From Trebonia sp963836195 (GTDB lineage: Bacteria; Actinomycetota; Actinomycetes; Streptosporangiales; Streptosporangiaceae): a DNA stretch of 64,000 nt. Both the position numbers and the translations under genes were made by a program. The notes beneath the pieces were generated by a model. That model was not told the DNA's origin and searched no databases. It saw nothing but the letters and a program-made list of their open reading frames with translations. This document shows positions 1-7,899 of the stretch, piece by piece. The stretch covers positions 1 through 64,000 of the forward strand of contig CAWIIX010000016.1 in NCBI GenBank assembly GCA_963836195.1, read 5' to 3'. The stretch's first letter is position 1; every line of letters begins with the position of its first letter.

Positions 1-63
1 AGAAGATCGGGCCCAGCGCGGGATCGACCTTGATCGAGGTGCCCAGGCCCGCCGGACCCTTGG

Positions 64-677
64 TCAAGGTGGGGCTGGATGCCGTGGGTGAATGGTGTTA
101 ACCCGGATGCTGTCCTCGCCAAGTTCACTGGCCATCGCCTCGGCCAGGCCTACCAGGCCGTGCTTTGCGGCAACGTACGGAGCGAGGAAGGGCGCTCCGT
201 AGAGCGCAGTGGTCGACCCGGCGCAGATGATGGAGCCTCCGCCGGCCGACTTCAGGTGTGGGGATGCAGGCGGTCATGGTGTTCCGGACCCCGGTGAGGT
301 TGGTATCCAGGTGTCCTGCCGCATCCCGGCGTCACTTCGTTCGACGGTCTCAGCACGCAGATGCCCGCATTGGCTACTACCACGTCCAAGCGACGTAGCT
401 CCCCGGCGGCACCAGCCACGGCTCCGGCCAGCGCGCCAGCGTCGCGGACGTCGGCCCGCTTGGCGACGACTCGACGGTCGAACTGTTCCACCTCCTTGGC
501 CGTCTGCGCAAGGTCGCCAGCAGTGGCCATCGGATAGTCAACGGTGTGGTAGTCGCTGCAGATGTCGACTGCGATGATGTCGACCCCCTCCTTGGCGAGA
601 GCCAGCGCATGACTGCGCCCCTGCCCCCGGGTGGCGCCGGTGACCAGCGCGGCCTTTCCCGCGACACGTCCGGCCAT
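64..677 (-). pseudogene. SDR oxidoreductase, mycofactocin-type, frameshifted
   Basis: A short-chain dehydrogenase/reductase read from ATG 677. The Rossmann motif (TGATRGQGRSHA), the DICSDY segment after strand beta2 and VVANAGI (the NNAG equivalent) match the mycofactocin-associated SDR subgroup. That family is about 275 aa and uses tightly bound NAD with mycofactocin as external acceptor (family knowledge). The frame breaks near position 335. It resumes one frame over through DTNLTGVRNTMTACIP and shifts again near 255 into SGGGSIICAGSTTALYGAPF and PYVAAKHGLVGLAEAMASEL, which holds the catalytic YxxxK-type segment. It then stops after RVNTIHP at 64, well short of the normal C-terminus. It is therefore a broken gene unless the two indels are sequencing errors. 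It is divergent from the PaaX-type gene at 797, which may have regulated it. Confidence 0.8.
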
Positions 678-696
678 CAGCCTGCAACCATCCATT

Positions 697-735
697 TATT
701 ACATTGTTTGATAATTAATCGCTTTAAATGTAATA
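697..735. promoter_or_regulatory. Inverted repeat in SDR/PaaX divergent promoter
   Basis: Perfect 9-bp arms TATTACATT (697-705) and AATGTAATA (727-735) flank a 21-bp AT-rich spacer. The site lies in the only AT-rich stretch between the divergent SDR (start 677) and PaaX-type gene (start 797). Its position and symmetry suggest the operator of the adjacent repressor, but no binding evidence exists here. Confidence 0.55.
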
Positions 736-796
736 TGGGTTGTCATTCGCTGCAGTCCACGGGGCACGGCTGCTCGCCTAAACTGCGCGTATTGTG

Positions 797-1677
797 ATGA
801 CCGAGCCGACTCGAGATGAGAGATTCCAGGTGGCCGAGGCTCTGCAACCCGCGCCCGCGACTGCGCCACGAAGCCGGGTCAGCGTGGGCAGCGCGCGCTC
901 GCTCCTGCTAACTGTGCTGGGCGAATTCGTCATGCCGTCGGGCCAGTCGGCGTGGACATCAACGCTGCTGTACGCCCTCCTTGGCGTGGGAACCGCGGAG
1001 AATGCCGCCCGTCAGGCGATTGCCCGCAGTGCCGCCGCAGGATGGCTGGAGGGCGCAAGGACGGGCGCCAGGTCCGCTGGCGCCTGACCCCAAACGGACG
1101 GCGCGTCATCGAGTCCGGCTCGCAGCGCGTCAGCGCATTGAGCGCCCCGCGGCCCGCCTGGGATGGCCGCTGGCGAGTCCTGGTCATAACCGTTCCGACC
1201 AGCCAGCGGGACTCACGACGGAAGCTGTACCGAGGCCTCAGCTGGGCGGGCTTCGGTAACCCGACGCCGGGAACGTGGGTCACGCCGAATGCCGAGGCGG
1301 TCGCTCCCGCCGCCGAGGTGGTCGCCGACCAAGGCCTGACTTCGTGGTGCCTGTCCTTTGAAGGCCATGGATTGGGCATAGGCCTCACTAACCAGGACAT
1401 CGTGGACCAGGCCTGGAATCTAGATGCAATCGCGCAAAGTTACTCCGAGTCGCTGAGCCGATTCGCAGACTTGCCCGTGACCGACGGCGACGAGGCCCTG
1501 TTCACGCAGATCGCCCTCGTCAACGAGCTTCAGCGGTTCCCGTTTATGGACCCGCGGCTGCCATTGGATCTGCTGCCACCCAACTGGCTGGGACGGACGG
1601 CGCCAGCCCGGCTGCAAGAGATACGGGCCGAATGGCACGACGCCGCTCATAAGCGATGGCGAGAATTGGTGGGCTGA
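797..1677 (+). pseudogene. PaaX-family transcriptional regulator, frameshifted
   Basis: A PaaX-family repressor, the winged-helix type that controls phenylacetyl-CoA and other aromatic-acid genes. The N-terminal winged helix (SARSLLLTVLGEFVMPSG through ENAARQAIARSAAAGWLEG) is in one frame. From about 1053 the protein continues in another frame with GRQVRWRLTPNGRRVIESG, then the family-typical core (WDGRWRVLVITVP, RRKLYRGLSWAGFGNPTPGTW) and the C-terminal domain up to RWRELVG at 1677. One missing base in the GGGCGCAAGG run at 1051-1060 explains the shift. Without it the protein would be about 293 aa, normal for the family. It is divergent from the broken SDR, with an inverted repeat between them. 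Confidence 0.82.
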
Positions 1678-2408
1678 TAAGGTCAGTCTGACGCCTTCCT
1701 GGCATCCCGGCTGGTTGCGTGGGGCTCAGATACTGCGCGGTCAGTGTCCCTGCCAGGGTCAGCCCACTGGCTCGGGCGGCGATCCATTCCGCGACAACCG
1801 AGGTCGTCCAGGAGAAACCACGGACCGTTCACCATGACAGTTTTGATCTTCTCCCTGGCCGGAGAGGCGCGCAGAGTTACGAACCAGCACGCGCGCCGAA
1901 TGGGAGTGGAGTGGAACCGTGCTTGCCTTGCTGCGTTTCACTGGCCCGCGAGGGGGATACGGCGGGGAACACCGTCCAGTTGTGCCATCGCCGCGGGCCC
2001 GGGTGCCCGGCTAGCATGACGCGCGGCGGCGCAGCCGGGGCACCTCCGCTACGACGTGATGTACTGCTCGGTCAGGCTTACGGTCGCGAACACATTTCCT
2101 GATCGCGACGAGCAGGGGACCCGTCGGTTAAAGCTGCAGCAGAAAGGGTCGGTCATGATACGCCTGTGAACTGCGTCAATGACCTCTATCGACCGCCATT
2201 CGACTAGCAGGCTGACCCATGTTCGCAGCCCGCACCTGCTGAGGCCGCCAGTGTGACCGGACTGCCACGCGGCCCCTTCGTCGCCGCCAGTCAGGCCGAT
2301 GCCCTACATCGGATCTGCGGACGGGATTCGACGAGACCCGGATGCTCATCGACCCGCGCTCGCCGGCCCGTACCTTTGCCGTGGCCGGATGAGATACCAG
2401 CAGACGTC
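1678..2408. other. Intergenic stretch without a recognisable gene
   Basis: Open frames on both strands here are short, arginine/proline-rich and lack family signatures. The segment 1816-1850 matches 25613-25647 at 28 of 35 positions and may be a small dispersed repeat. A TTGACA hexamer at 2409-2414 just beyond this stretch could be the -35 box for the gene starting at 2465. I see no convincing -10 box. Confidence 0.5.
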
Positions 2409-2464
2409 TTGACATTGGGCGATACGCGAGACCAAGCTAGGCGTGTCTCTTGGGGGGACCGGAA

Positions 2465-4042
2465 ATGCGCTCGCAGATCAAAGATATGTTGAGCCGACAT
2501 CGGGCGGGAATCGCGCGAGGTCTTATTCTAGTCGGTGCGATTCTGGTGGTTCTTGCCGCCTGGAGCCCTGTTTATCGCTATTTCGCTGATCACACGAATC
2601 AGTGGCGGGTATGGCTTGCCGTCATAGCCGCCGTCCTCGTCTTCGCGGGCCTTCGTCTCGTGACCGCCGGTCGTTCCGGGAAGGACTCTCAAGTCGCACC
2701 GCCCGCAGGCCAGCAAAAACAAGGGCCGAAGCAAGCGGCCGAGTCACCAACGCCGATCCGGCAGCCGCGGGATTGGGTCGCGATCATGGCCTCCAGCCTG
2801 CCCGGTCTCGCGGCCCTGATAGCCCTCATCTTCACCTCGTTGTCGGTCCAGGCGACCAAAGGCCAACTACAGGCAACTCAGCAGCAGTTGCAGATCTCCG
2901 AACAGGGGCAGATCACCGACCGTTACAACGCAGCCATTGCCAACCTGGGCTCCTCCTCCGCCGATACCCGGCTGGGTGGCGTCTACGCGCTCCAGCGCCT
3001 CATGCAGGACTCCCCGCGCGACCAGTCGACCGTCATAGCTGTCCTATGTGCCTTCGCGCGCAGCCAGAGCGCCGCGGGCTCGAAGCTGGAAGTGTCATCC
3101 GGTCCCTCGCTGGTGGAGGACATCCAGGCTGCCCTCACCGTAGTCGGCACCCGCGACACCGCGGGCGATGACCGCGTGACCGTCATTGACCTCACTCACG
3201 CCCCGCTGCCCGATGCCCAGCTGGAATCCCTGCGTCTGGCGGGCGCGAACCTCACCGGCGCCGACCTGACCAGCGCGAACCTGGACGACACCTACCTCGC
3301 GGGCGCGGACCTGTCCGGCGCAGACCTCACCCGCGCGAGCCTCGACGGCACCCACCTGGCCGGCGCGGATCTCTACGGCGCGGACCTGAATATGACAGAT
3401 CCCACCAACACCGACCTGAGCCGCGCGGACCTCAGCCACGTGAACCTCGCCGGCGCCGTCCTGTCCGACGTGAACCTCACCGGCGCGTCCTTGTCGGGCG
3501 CGAACCTCGCCGGCGCGGTCCTGGCCGGCGAGAACCTGCCTCACCTGTCCTTCGCCACCGCGAACCTCTCCGGGGCGGACCTCTCCGGCGCGAATCTGAC
3601 CCAGGGGTACCTGATCGCCGCGGAACTGGCCGGCGGGAGCCTCGTCAATGCGGACCTGTCCGGCGCGGACCTCACCGGCGCGGACCTGACCGGCGCTGAC
3701 GTCCGCTACGCGAACCTGGGGGGCGCGAACCTCAGTTACGTAAACTTCACCGGCGCGAACCTCTTCGCGGCGAGCCTCACCGGCGCGAACCTGACGAACG
3801 CGAACCTAACGAACGCGGACATCAACGGCTATGCCGCGAATCTCGCGGGCGCGAACCTGACGAACGCGAACCTGACGAACGCGAACCTCACGGAGGCGAA
3901 CCTCGAAGGCGCGGACTTGTCCGCAGCGAGATTCACCGGCGCGAACCTCACGGATACAGACTGGCCTCACGATGTGACAGTTCCCGAGGGCTGGCAGCGA
4001 ATTCCCGACTCAGACCGCCTGGAGCGGGCTGGGCATCAGTAA
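2465..4042 (+). CDS. Membrane-anchored pentapeptide-repeat protein
   Basis: A 525-residue protein. I chose the ATG at 2465 because GGGGGGA sits just upstream; the in-frame TTG at 2450 would put this Shine-Dalgarno inside the gene. Hydrophobic segments lie at about residues 15-32 and 42-60, and a third near 105-128. A Q-rich helical stretch (QGQLQATQQQLQISEQGQ type) and a region RYNAAIANLGSSSADTRLGGVYALQRL follow, an arrangement common in actinobacterial membrane pentapeptide proteins. From about residue 250 to the end there are more than forty A(N/D)LxxA-type pentapeptides, which fold as a right-handed beta-helix. The function is unknown; members of this architecture are membrane proteins without an assigned role. 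The sugar-binding lipoprotein starts 10 bp downstream, so the two are probably cotranscribed. Confidence 0.9.
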   Translation: MRSQIKDMLSRHRAGIARGLILVGAILVVLAAWSPVYRYFADHTNQWRVWLAVIAAVLVFAGLRLVTAGRSGKDSQVAPPAGQQKQGPKQAAESPTPIRQPRDWVAIMASSLPGLAALIALIFTSLSVQATKGQLQATQQQLQISEQGQITDRYNAAIANLGSSSADTRLGGVYALQRLMQDSPRDQSTVIAVLCAFARSQSAAGSKLEVSSGPSLVEDIQAALTVVGTRDTAGDDRVTVIDLTHAPLPDAQLESLRLAGANLTGADLTSANLDDTYLAGADLSGADLTRASLDGTHLAGADLYGADLNMTDPTNTDLSRADLSHVNLAGAVLSDVNLTGASLSGANLAGAVLAGENLPHLSFATANLSGADLSGANLTQGYLIAAELAGGSLVNADLSGADLTGADLTGADVRYANLGGANLSYVNFTGANLFAASLTGANLTNANLTNADINGYAANLAGANLTNANLTNANLTEANLEGADLSAARFTGANLTDTDWPHDVTVPEGWQRIPDSDRLERAGHQ

Positions 4043-4052
4043 GGGGCGTCTG

Positions 4053-5261
4053 TTGCGTTCAATTACCAAAAGAGCCGCCCGGACGGCGTCCGCCGCAGGC
4101 GCGGCCCTGGTTATCGCCGCCTGCTGCAGCTGCGGCGGCAATTCGTCCTCCAGCTCATCGGGAAACGGCGCCTCAGCCGGTCCGCAATTCTCGCTGAGCC
4201 AGATCAACAACAGCTTCTCGGCGATGTCGGTGCTCAAGCCGCTCGCGGCTATGGGCAAGGGAAGCATCGCGGTGCTCCTGCCGGAAACCGCGACCGCCAG
4301 CTATTTCGCCGACATCGCCGCCCCGGACGTGAAGGAATCGCTCCAGAAGGCCGGGCTCAGCAGCTCCCAGTTCACCGTGCAGCTGTCGCAGGGCAGCGAC
4401 CAGCTCGGTCAGGCGCAGACGGCCATCGCCAAGGGCGCCAGCGTGCTGATAGTCGACGCGCGTTACTCCGGGGAAGGCATCAGCATCGAGTCATACGCCA
4501 AAGCCCATGGCGTTGCGGTCATCGACTACGACTGGCTGACCCTCGGCGGCAGCCGCACGTACTACGTCGGCTTCGACAGCCTGAAGATCGGCGTCCTGCT
4601 CGGCGAGGGCCTAGTCAGCTGCGTGTCCGCCTGGGGAGTCAAGCATCCGCAGATCATCGTCATGACCGGCGCGCCCAGCGACTACAACGCGGCGATCTAC
4701 GCGCAGGGCTACGACGCAGTCCTTGCCAGGCAGCTCTCCAGCGGCTGGAAAGACATCAGCAACCCGCCGGGCACCTGGGACCCGCTCATCGAACTGAGCG
4801 AGTTCCAGCAGCAATACGCGGCCCACAAGAACATCAACGCCGCCCTGATCCCCAACGACGAGAACGGGGCGCCCATCATCAGCTATATGCAGGGCAACGG
4901 GGTCAGGCCAAGGACGTTCCCGACCACCGGTCTGGACGCTACGACGGTCGGGCTGCAGAACATCCTGGCCGGCTACCAGTGCGGCACCGTGTACAAGCCG
5001 ATCTACCTGGAGGCCCAAGCCGCCGCAGCGCTGGCCCTGTATGTTCGGGCCGGGGTCACCCCGCCGGCCAGCCTGCTTAACTGGAACGTCACGGATCCGC
5101 AGACCAATACATCTGTAGCCTCCGCGCTGCTCACACCAGAATGGGTGACCACGGAGAACATGAAATCCACGGTCATCGCCGACAAGTACGTGTCGGCCTC
5201 CAAACTGTGCACAGGCACGTACGCCCCGGCCTGCTCCGCCGCTGGGATATCCGACGGTTAG
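4053..5261 (+). CDS. Sugar ABC-transporter substrate-binding lipoprotein
   Basis: A 402-aa protein starting at TTG 4053 with AAGGGG just upstream. The N-terminus has basic residues, a short hydrophobic stretch and the lipobox IAAC (Cys24), so it should be a diacylglyceryl-anchored extracytoplasmic lipoprotein. The body matches periplasmic-binding-protein family 4 (ribose/xylose-binding type): QGSDQLGQAQTAIAKGASVLIVDA, then GVAVIDYDWLTLGG and YYVGFDSLKIGVLLGEGL, and late PTTGLDATTVGLQNILAGYQCGTV as in D-xylose-binding XylF. No permease or ATPase gene is nearby, so it is an orphan that must use components encoded elsewhere or act as a sensor. It follows the pentapeptide-repeat gene by 10 bp. 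Confidence 0.88.
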   Translation: MRSITKRAARTASAAGAALVIAACCSCGGNSSSSSSGNGASAGPQFSLSQINNSFSAMSVLKPLAAMGKGSIAVLLPETATASYFADIAAPDVKESLQKAGLSSSQFTVQLSQGSDQLGQAQTAIAKGASVLIVDARYSGEGISIESYAKAHGVAVIDYDWLTLGGSRTYYVGFDSLKIGVLLGEGLVSCVSAWGVKHPQIIVMTGAPSDYNAAIYAQGYDAVLARQLSSGWKDISNPPGTWDPLIELSEFQQQYAAHKNINAALIPNDENGAPIISYMQGNGVRPRTFPTTGLDATTVGLQNILAGYQCGTVYKPIYLEAQAAAALALYVRAGVTPPASLLNWNVTDPQTNTSVASALLTPEWVTTENMKSTVIADKYVSASKLCTGTYAPACSAAGISDG

Positions 5262-5717
5262 ATTAGCCGGTCGTCGCGCAGATAGCCGCTATTGACCTTC
5301 CTGCCGCTCACTCACACCGAGGTGGTCCCGACCAAGCGTGACGATGGCGACCGGTGGCCGTCGCCGCCTGACAGTCTGGGGACGGCACGCCCCCCACCCG
5401 ATGGTGTCGCCGCAAGACATTCCTCGGCCGATCGCCTCGACAGCGAGCCCATCACCAAGTCCGCCACGTACCGCAGGCGCTCACTTCTCGAGGAGGCCGC
5501 CAACCCCGCCCGAGCAGACCAGCGCGACGCCGTCGACGGGGCCACCGATACTGTTTTCAGTAATTCGAACAGCAGCGGAGTCAGTTTAACCTGGGAGCCA
5601 AATTGGGAGCCAACAGCCACAGCATCCAGGCGACGCCAGGCCACAACTAGCTCCTATAAGTGCAGTATGAAGAGTCAGTGAGCGACACCCGGCAACATAC
5701 AGCGATCCTACAAATGT
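5262..5717. other. Non-coding stretch left of the tRNA scar
   Basis: No supportable gene is present. At 5592-5613 the 9-mer GGGAGCCAA occurs twice, 11 bp apart. A similar pair (GGGAGCCAA and GGGCGCCAA) occurs at 50393-50413. By position next to the attachment scar at 5718, these could be arm-type recombinase sites or element-end sequence. This is inference only. Confidence 0.4.
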
Positions 5718-5761
5718 GCCTTCTAAGCAGCGGGTCGCGGGTTCGAATCCTGCCGGGCGCA
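5718..5761 (+). other. 3' half of tRNA-Arg(TCT): attachment-site scar
   Basis: The 44 bp begin in the anticodon loop (CTTCTAA, anticodon TCT), continue through a variable region, carry the T-arm GGGTTCGAATCC and end with the acceptor 3' strand GGGCGCA. The 5' acceptor strand and D-arm are absent upstream, and the 5' anticodon-stem strand pairs poorly. Only the 3' half of the gene is present, as at the far end of an element integrated into a tRNA gene. A recombinase remnant follows within 150 bp. The plus orientation implies that the intact tRNA and the body of the original element lay to the left. Confidence 0.75.
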
Positions 5762-5906
5762 CTCACTCATATGTGCTCTGACCTGGGAAAACTCGTCTCA
5801 CTGGGTCGGAGGCCGAGCTGCTTTGGTCAAGCAACTCGGCGTTGCAGACGTTACTTTGGTGCCTGGTATCTCTGTAGCGCTCCCCCACGTCGGAGGGAGT
5901 TTCAGC

Positions 5907-6498
5907 ATGTCTCGTCCGGTTTCGAGCACCCTGAAGACCGCATCCAAGCCCGCCCTAAAGAGTCCGCTACGGGCTTCGACCATGTCCCTGCTCGCGCCCT
6001 CAGCGGTTTCCGACGGGCCGGGAAGCCTCGGCCGCGGCGCCGCCGTACCCGCATTGGAGGTCACGGCGCAGCAGTTGCGGCGGATGCAGATCAGCGAGTT
6101 CAGCGCCTGGCTGCGGACGCAGACCAACAAGCACAAGCGCCCGTTCCAGGAGGTCAGCGCAGGCGCTGACGGACTACCTGCGGATCCGCCGCTCGCACCG
6201 GCAGGCGAGGCTGCCCGCGCTATGGCTGGGCAGCCGCAACCGCGGGCCGATGACGGGCTCGGGCGTCTACCAGATGCTCGACCGGCGGGCCGAGGAGGCG
6301 GGCTACGATCCCCAGGCGGTCCACCCCCACATGTTCCGGCACACGGTCGCGAATGACTGGCTGGCGGGCGGCGGGTCGGAAGGCGACCTGATGCGCCTGA
6401 TGGGCTGGCACGACCGGTCGATGGTGGACCGGTACGCCGCCGACATGCAGGACCAGCGCGCGTTCGAGGCCAAGCGGCGGCGCGGTGACATGTACTGA
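5907..6498 (+). pseudogene. Tyrosine recombinase/integrase, internally deleted
   Basis: The N-terminal part (about 5907-6150) includes LEVTAQQLRRMQISEFSAWL and TNKHKRPFQE, resembling the SAM-like core-binding domain. The reading then changes frame at about 6150-6165. It jumps directly to the end of the catalytic domain: ALTDYLRIRRSHRQ, then HMFRHT (the HxxR box), LMGWHDRSM (the second His/Trp position) and DRYAADM with the nucleophilic Tyr. The first catalytic Arg region is missing, so roughly 100 residues are lost and the enzyme cannot be active. It sits just right of the tRNA-Arg half-gene and is probably the relict integrase of the element that used that site. Confidence 0.75.
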
Positions 6499-6501
6499 AC
6501 C

Positions 6502-7290
6502 TCATTGCGAGGTGAGGGCGGAGTGGAGAAGGCCGACGTACTCACGGTGGTTCCTCCTGTGGAGGAGTTCGTCGATGTGGTAGATGGCGAGGCCCCGTAG
6601 AGGGGCATCGGCGTCCATCAGATCGTCTTCCTCAGCTGGCAATTGGGAGAATCTGGAGATCTCACTCACCGAGACCGGGTTGCCGACACCGTCGAGGCGG
6701 ATGAGGTCGATGACCTTGCCGAAAGCGTCTGTTGGGGCAAGCCGGACCCCATGTTTCCGTCGGACGGATGGAACGCAGACTATCTCCAGGTGTCCGGCGC
6801 GTGGAAACCATGTACGCAAGCCATTCCAGTACCGCAATGCTTCCTGTACCGCCTCTACTGGCGAGGGACAAGCGTCTTGTCCTGGCTCGCCATGGAGCCG
6901 GACGTTTCGAAGGCCGGACCTTCCAGGCAGCAAGGCGGGCCAAGCGGACGACAGCTTCCATAGCTGCGGTCCGCTCGGAGCGGGTCGGCGCCGATCGCGC
7001 GAGCGTGGTCGATTCGGTCGGCGTCGAGCCGCGACGGCACGAGAACGATGTCGGGTGTACGGATGCTTCCTCCACGTAACGGGTATCCGCGCTCGGCTGC
7101 ATGTAAACAGTCGCTCCTCCAGCGGGCACGCGCATACCAAGCCGCGTTCAACGGCCCGCAGACGGGCGTGCCCATCGAACATCGGGCGCCATCCGCGAGG
7201 TTCGGTCGGCTGCCCTGACGAGACCCGTCTGACAGGTGGAGCGAAATATCCGCCGATATGTGCGTCTCCAACACGCTCGGCCTTCGTGGG
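6502..7290 (-). pseudogene. Decayed gene of unknown family
   Basis: The minus strand holds coding-like segments split over frames. One near 6960-7060 reads RTPDIVLVPSRLDADRIDHARA. A C-terminal one, about 6502-6790, reads HLEIVCVPSVRRKHGV, TDAFGKVIDLIRLDGVGNPV and LAIYHIDELLHRRNHREYVGLL. Between them the open frames are arginine-rich shadows, so at least two indels must be assumed. I do not recognise the family; the first segment vaguely recalls Uma2-type nuclease-fold proteins but is too short to say. It lies between the integrase remnant and the group II intron. Confidence 0.4.
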
Positions 7291-7294
7291 TTGG

Positions 7295-7323
7295 CGCGTA
7301 CAGAACGGGCCGTTCTGTACGCG
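7295..7323. promoter_or_regulatory. 29-bp palindrome (14-bp arms, 1-nt centre)
   Basis: CGCGTACAGAACGG (7295-7308) and CCGTTCTGTACGCG (7310-7323) are exact reverse complements around a single G. The AACGG-N-CCGTT core is typical of TetR-family operators. No intact regulator gene is adjacent; the flanking sequence is decayed on both sides. Confidence 0.6.
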
Positions 7324-7899
7324 AGAGTATTGGAGCTGCGAGGTGACGGTTTTACAGACCGCGTGCGCCATGAGGCGCACTGTTGTATCGCCCGCGCAGC
7401 GGGCAGAGATGAGAGGAGATATCTCTGGATCTGATGGCTTACCGGAGTCCGAAAGGATGCAAGGGAAAATAGCATGCCAGGAAACCGGCGGTCGTGCCCA
7501 GGTGTCAGGGGCGGTGCGCCGGGAGATCCGCGTGATATGACGAAAGCCTGATTGCCTGAATCCCAGTCTCCAGAAGGCGCAAGTAAACGCCTGCCGGAAA
7601 GATGCCTGTAACCGGTGCCGCCCCTGCGGCGCGATGAGCGGTCGCGCGCCGCAATCCTCCGGGGGCAGGAGCGATGCCCAGTGAGGGCATTCAAGGAGAC
7701 GGACGGGACGCCTAAGTCACGCTCGGCACGTACGGCAGTTGCGAACATGGGATCGCCTAAGGGACGCGAGTCCTATGGCGACGGAGTGCCCGTAGTAGTC
7801 GGCGGGGTAACGTCCGCCCAATCTGGCGACCGCTAATGACGGTCCACAGGGCGAAGGGGCACAGGCGATGAACGAATAGAGAGCCATGAGGGATGCGTA

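Noticed and set aside
3200..3960. Short near-identical DNA repeats (GGCGCGAACCTC type) as a non-coding repeat array
   Set aside because: They encode A(N/D)L pentapeptides in frame and are explained by the pentapeptide-repeat protein.
5312..5644. 110-codon minus-strand frame left of the tRNA scar
   Set aside because: It has no recognisable domain, and the part over the GGGAGCCAA pair reads as a repeated peptide that simply reflects the DNA repeat.
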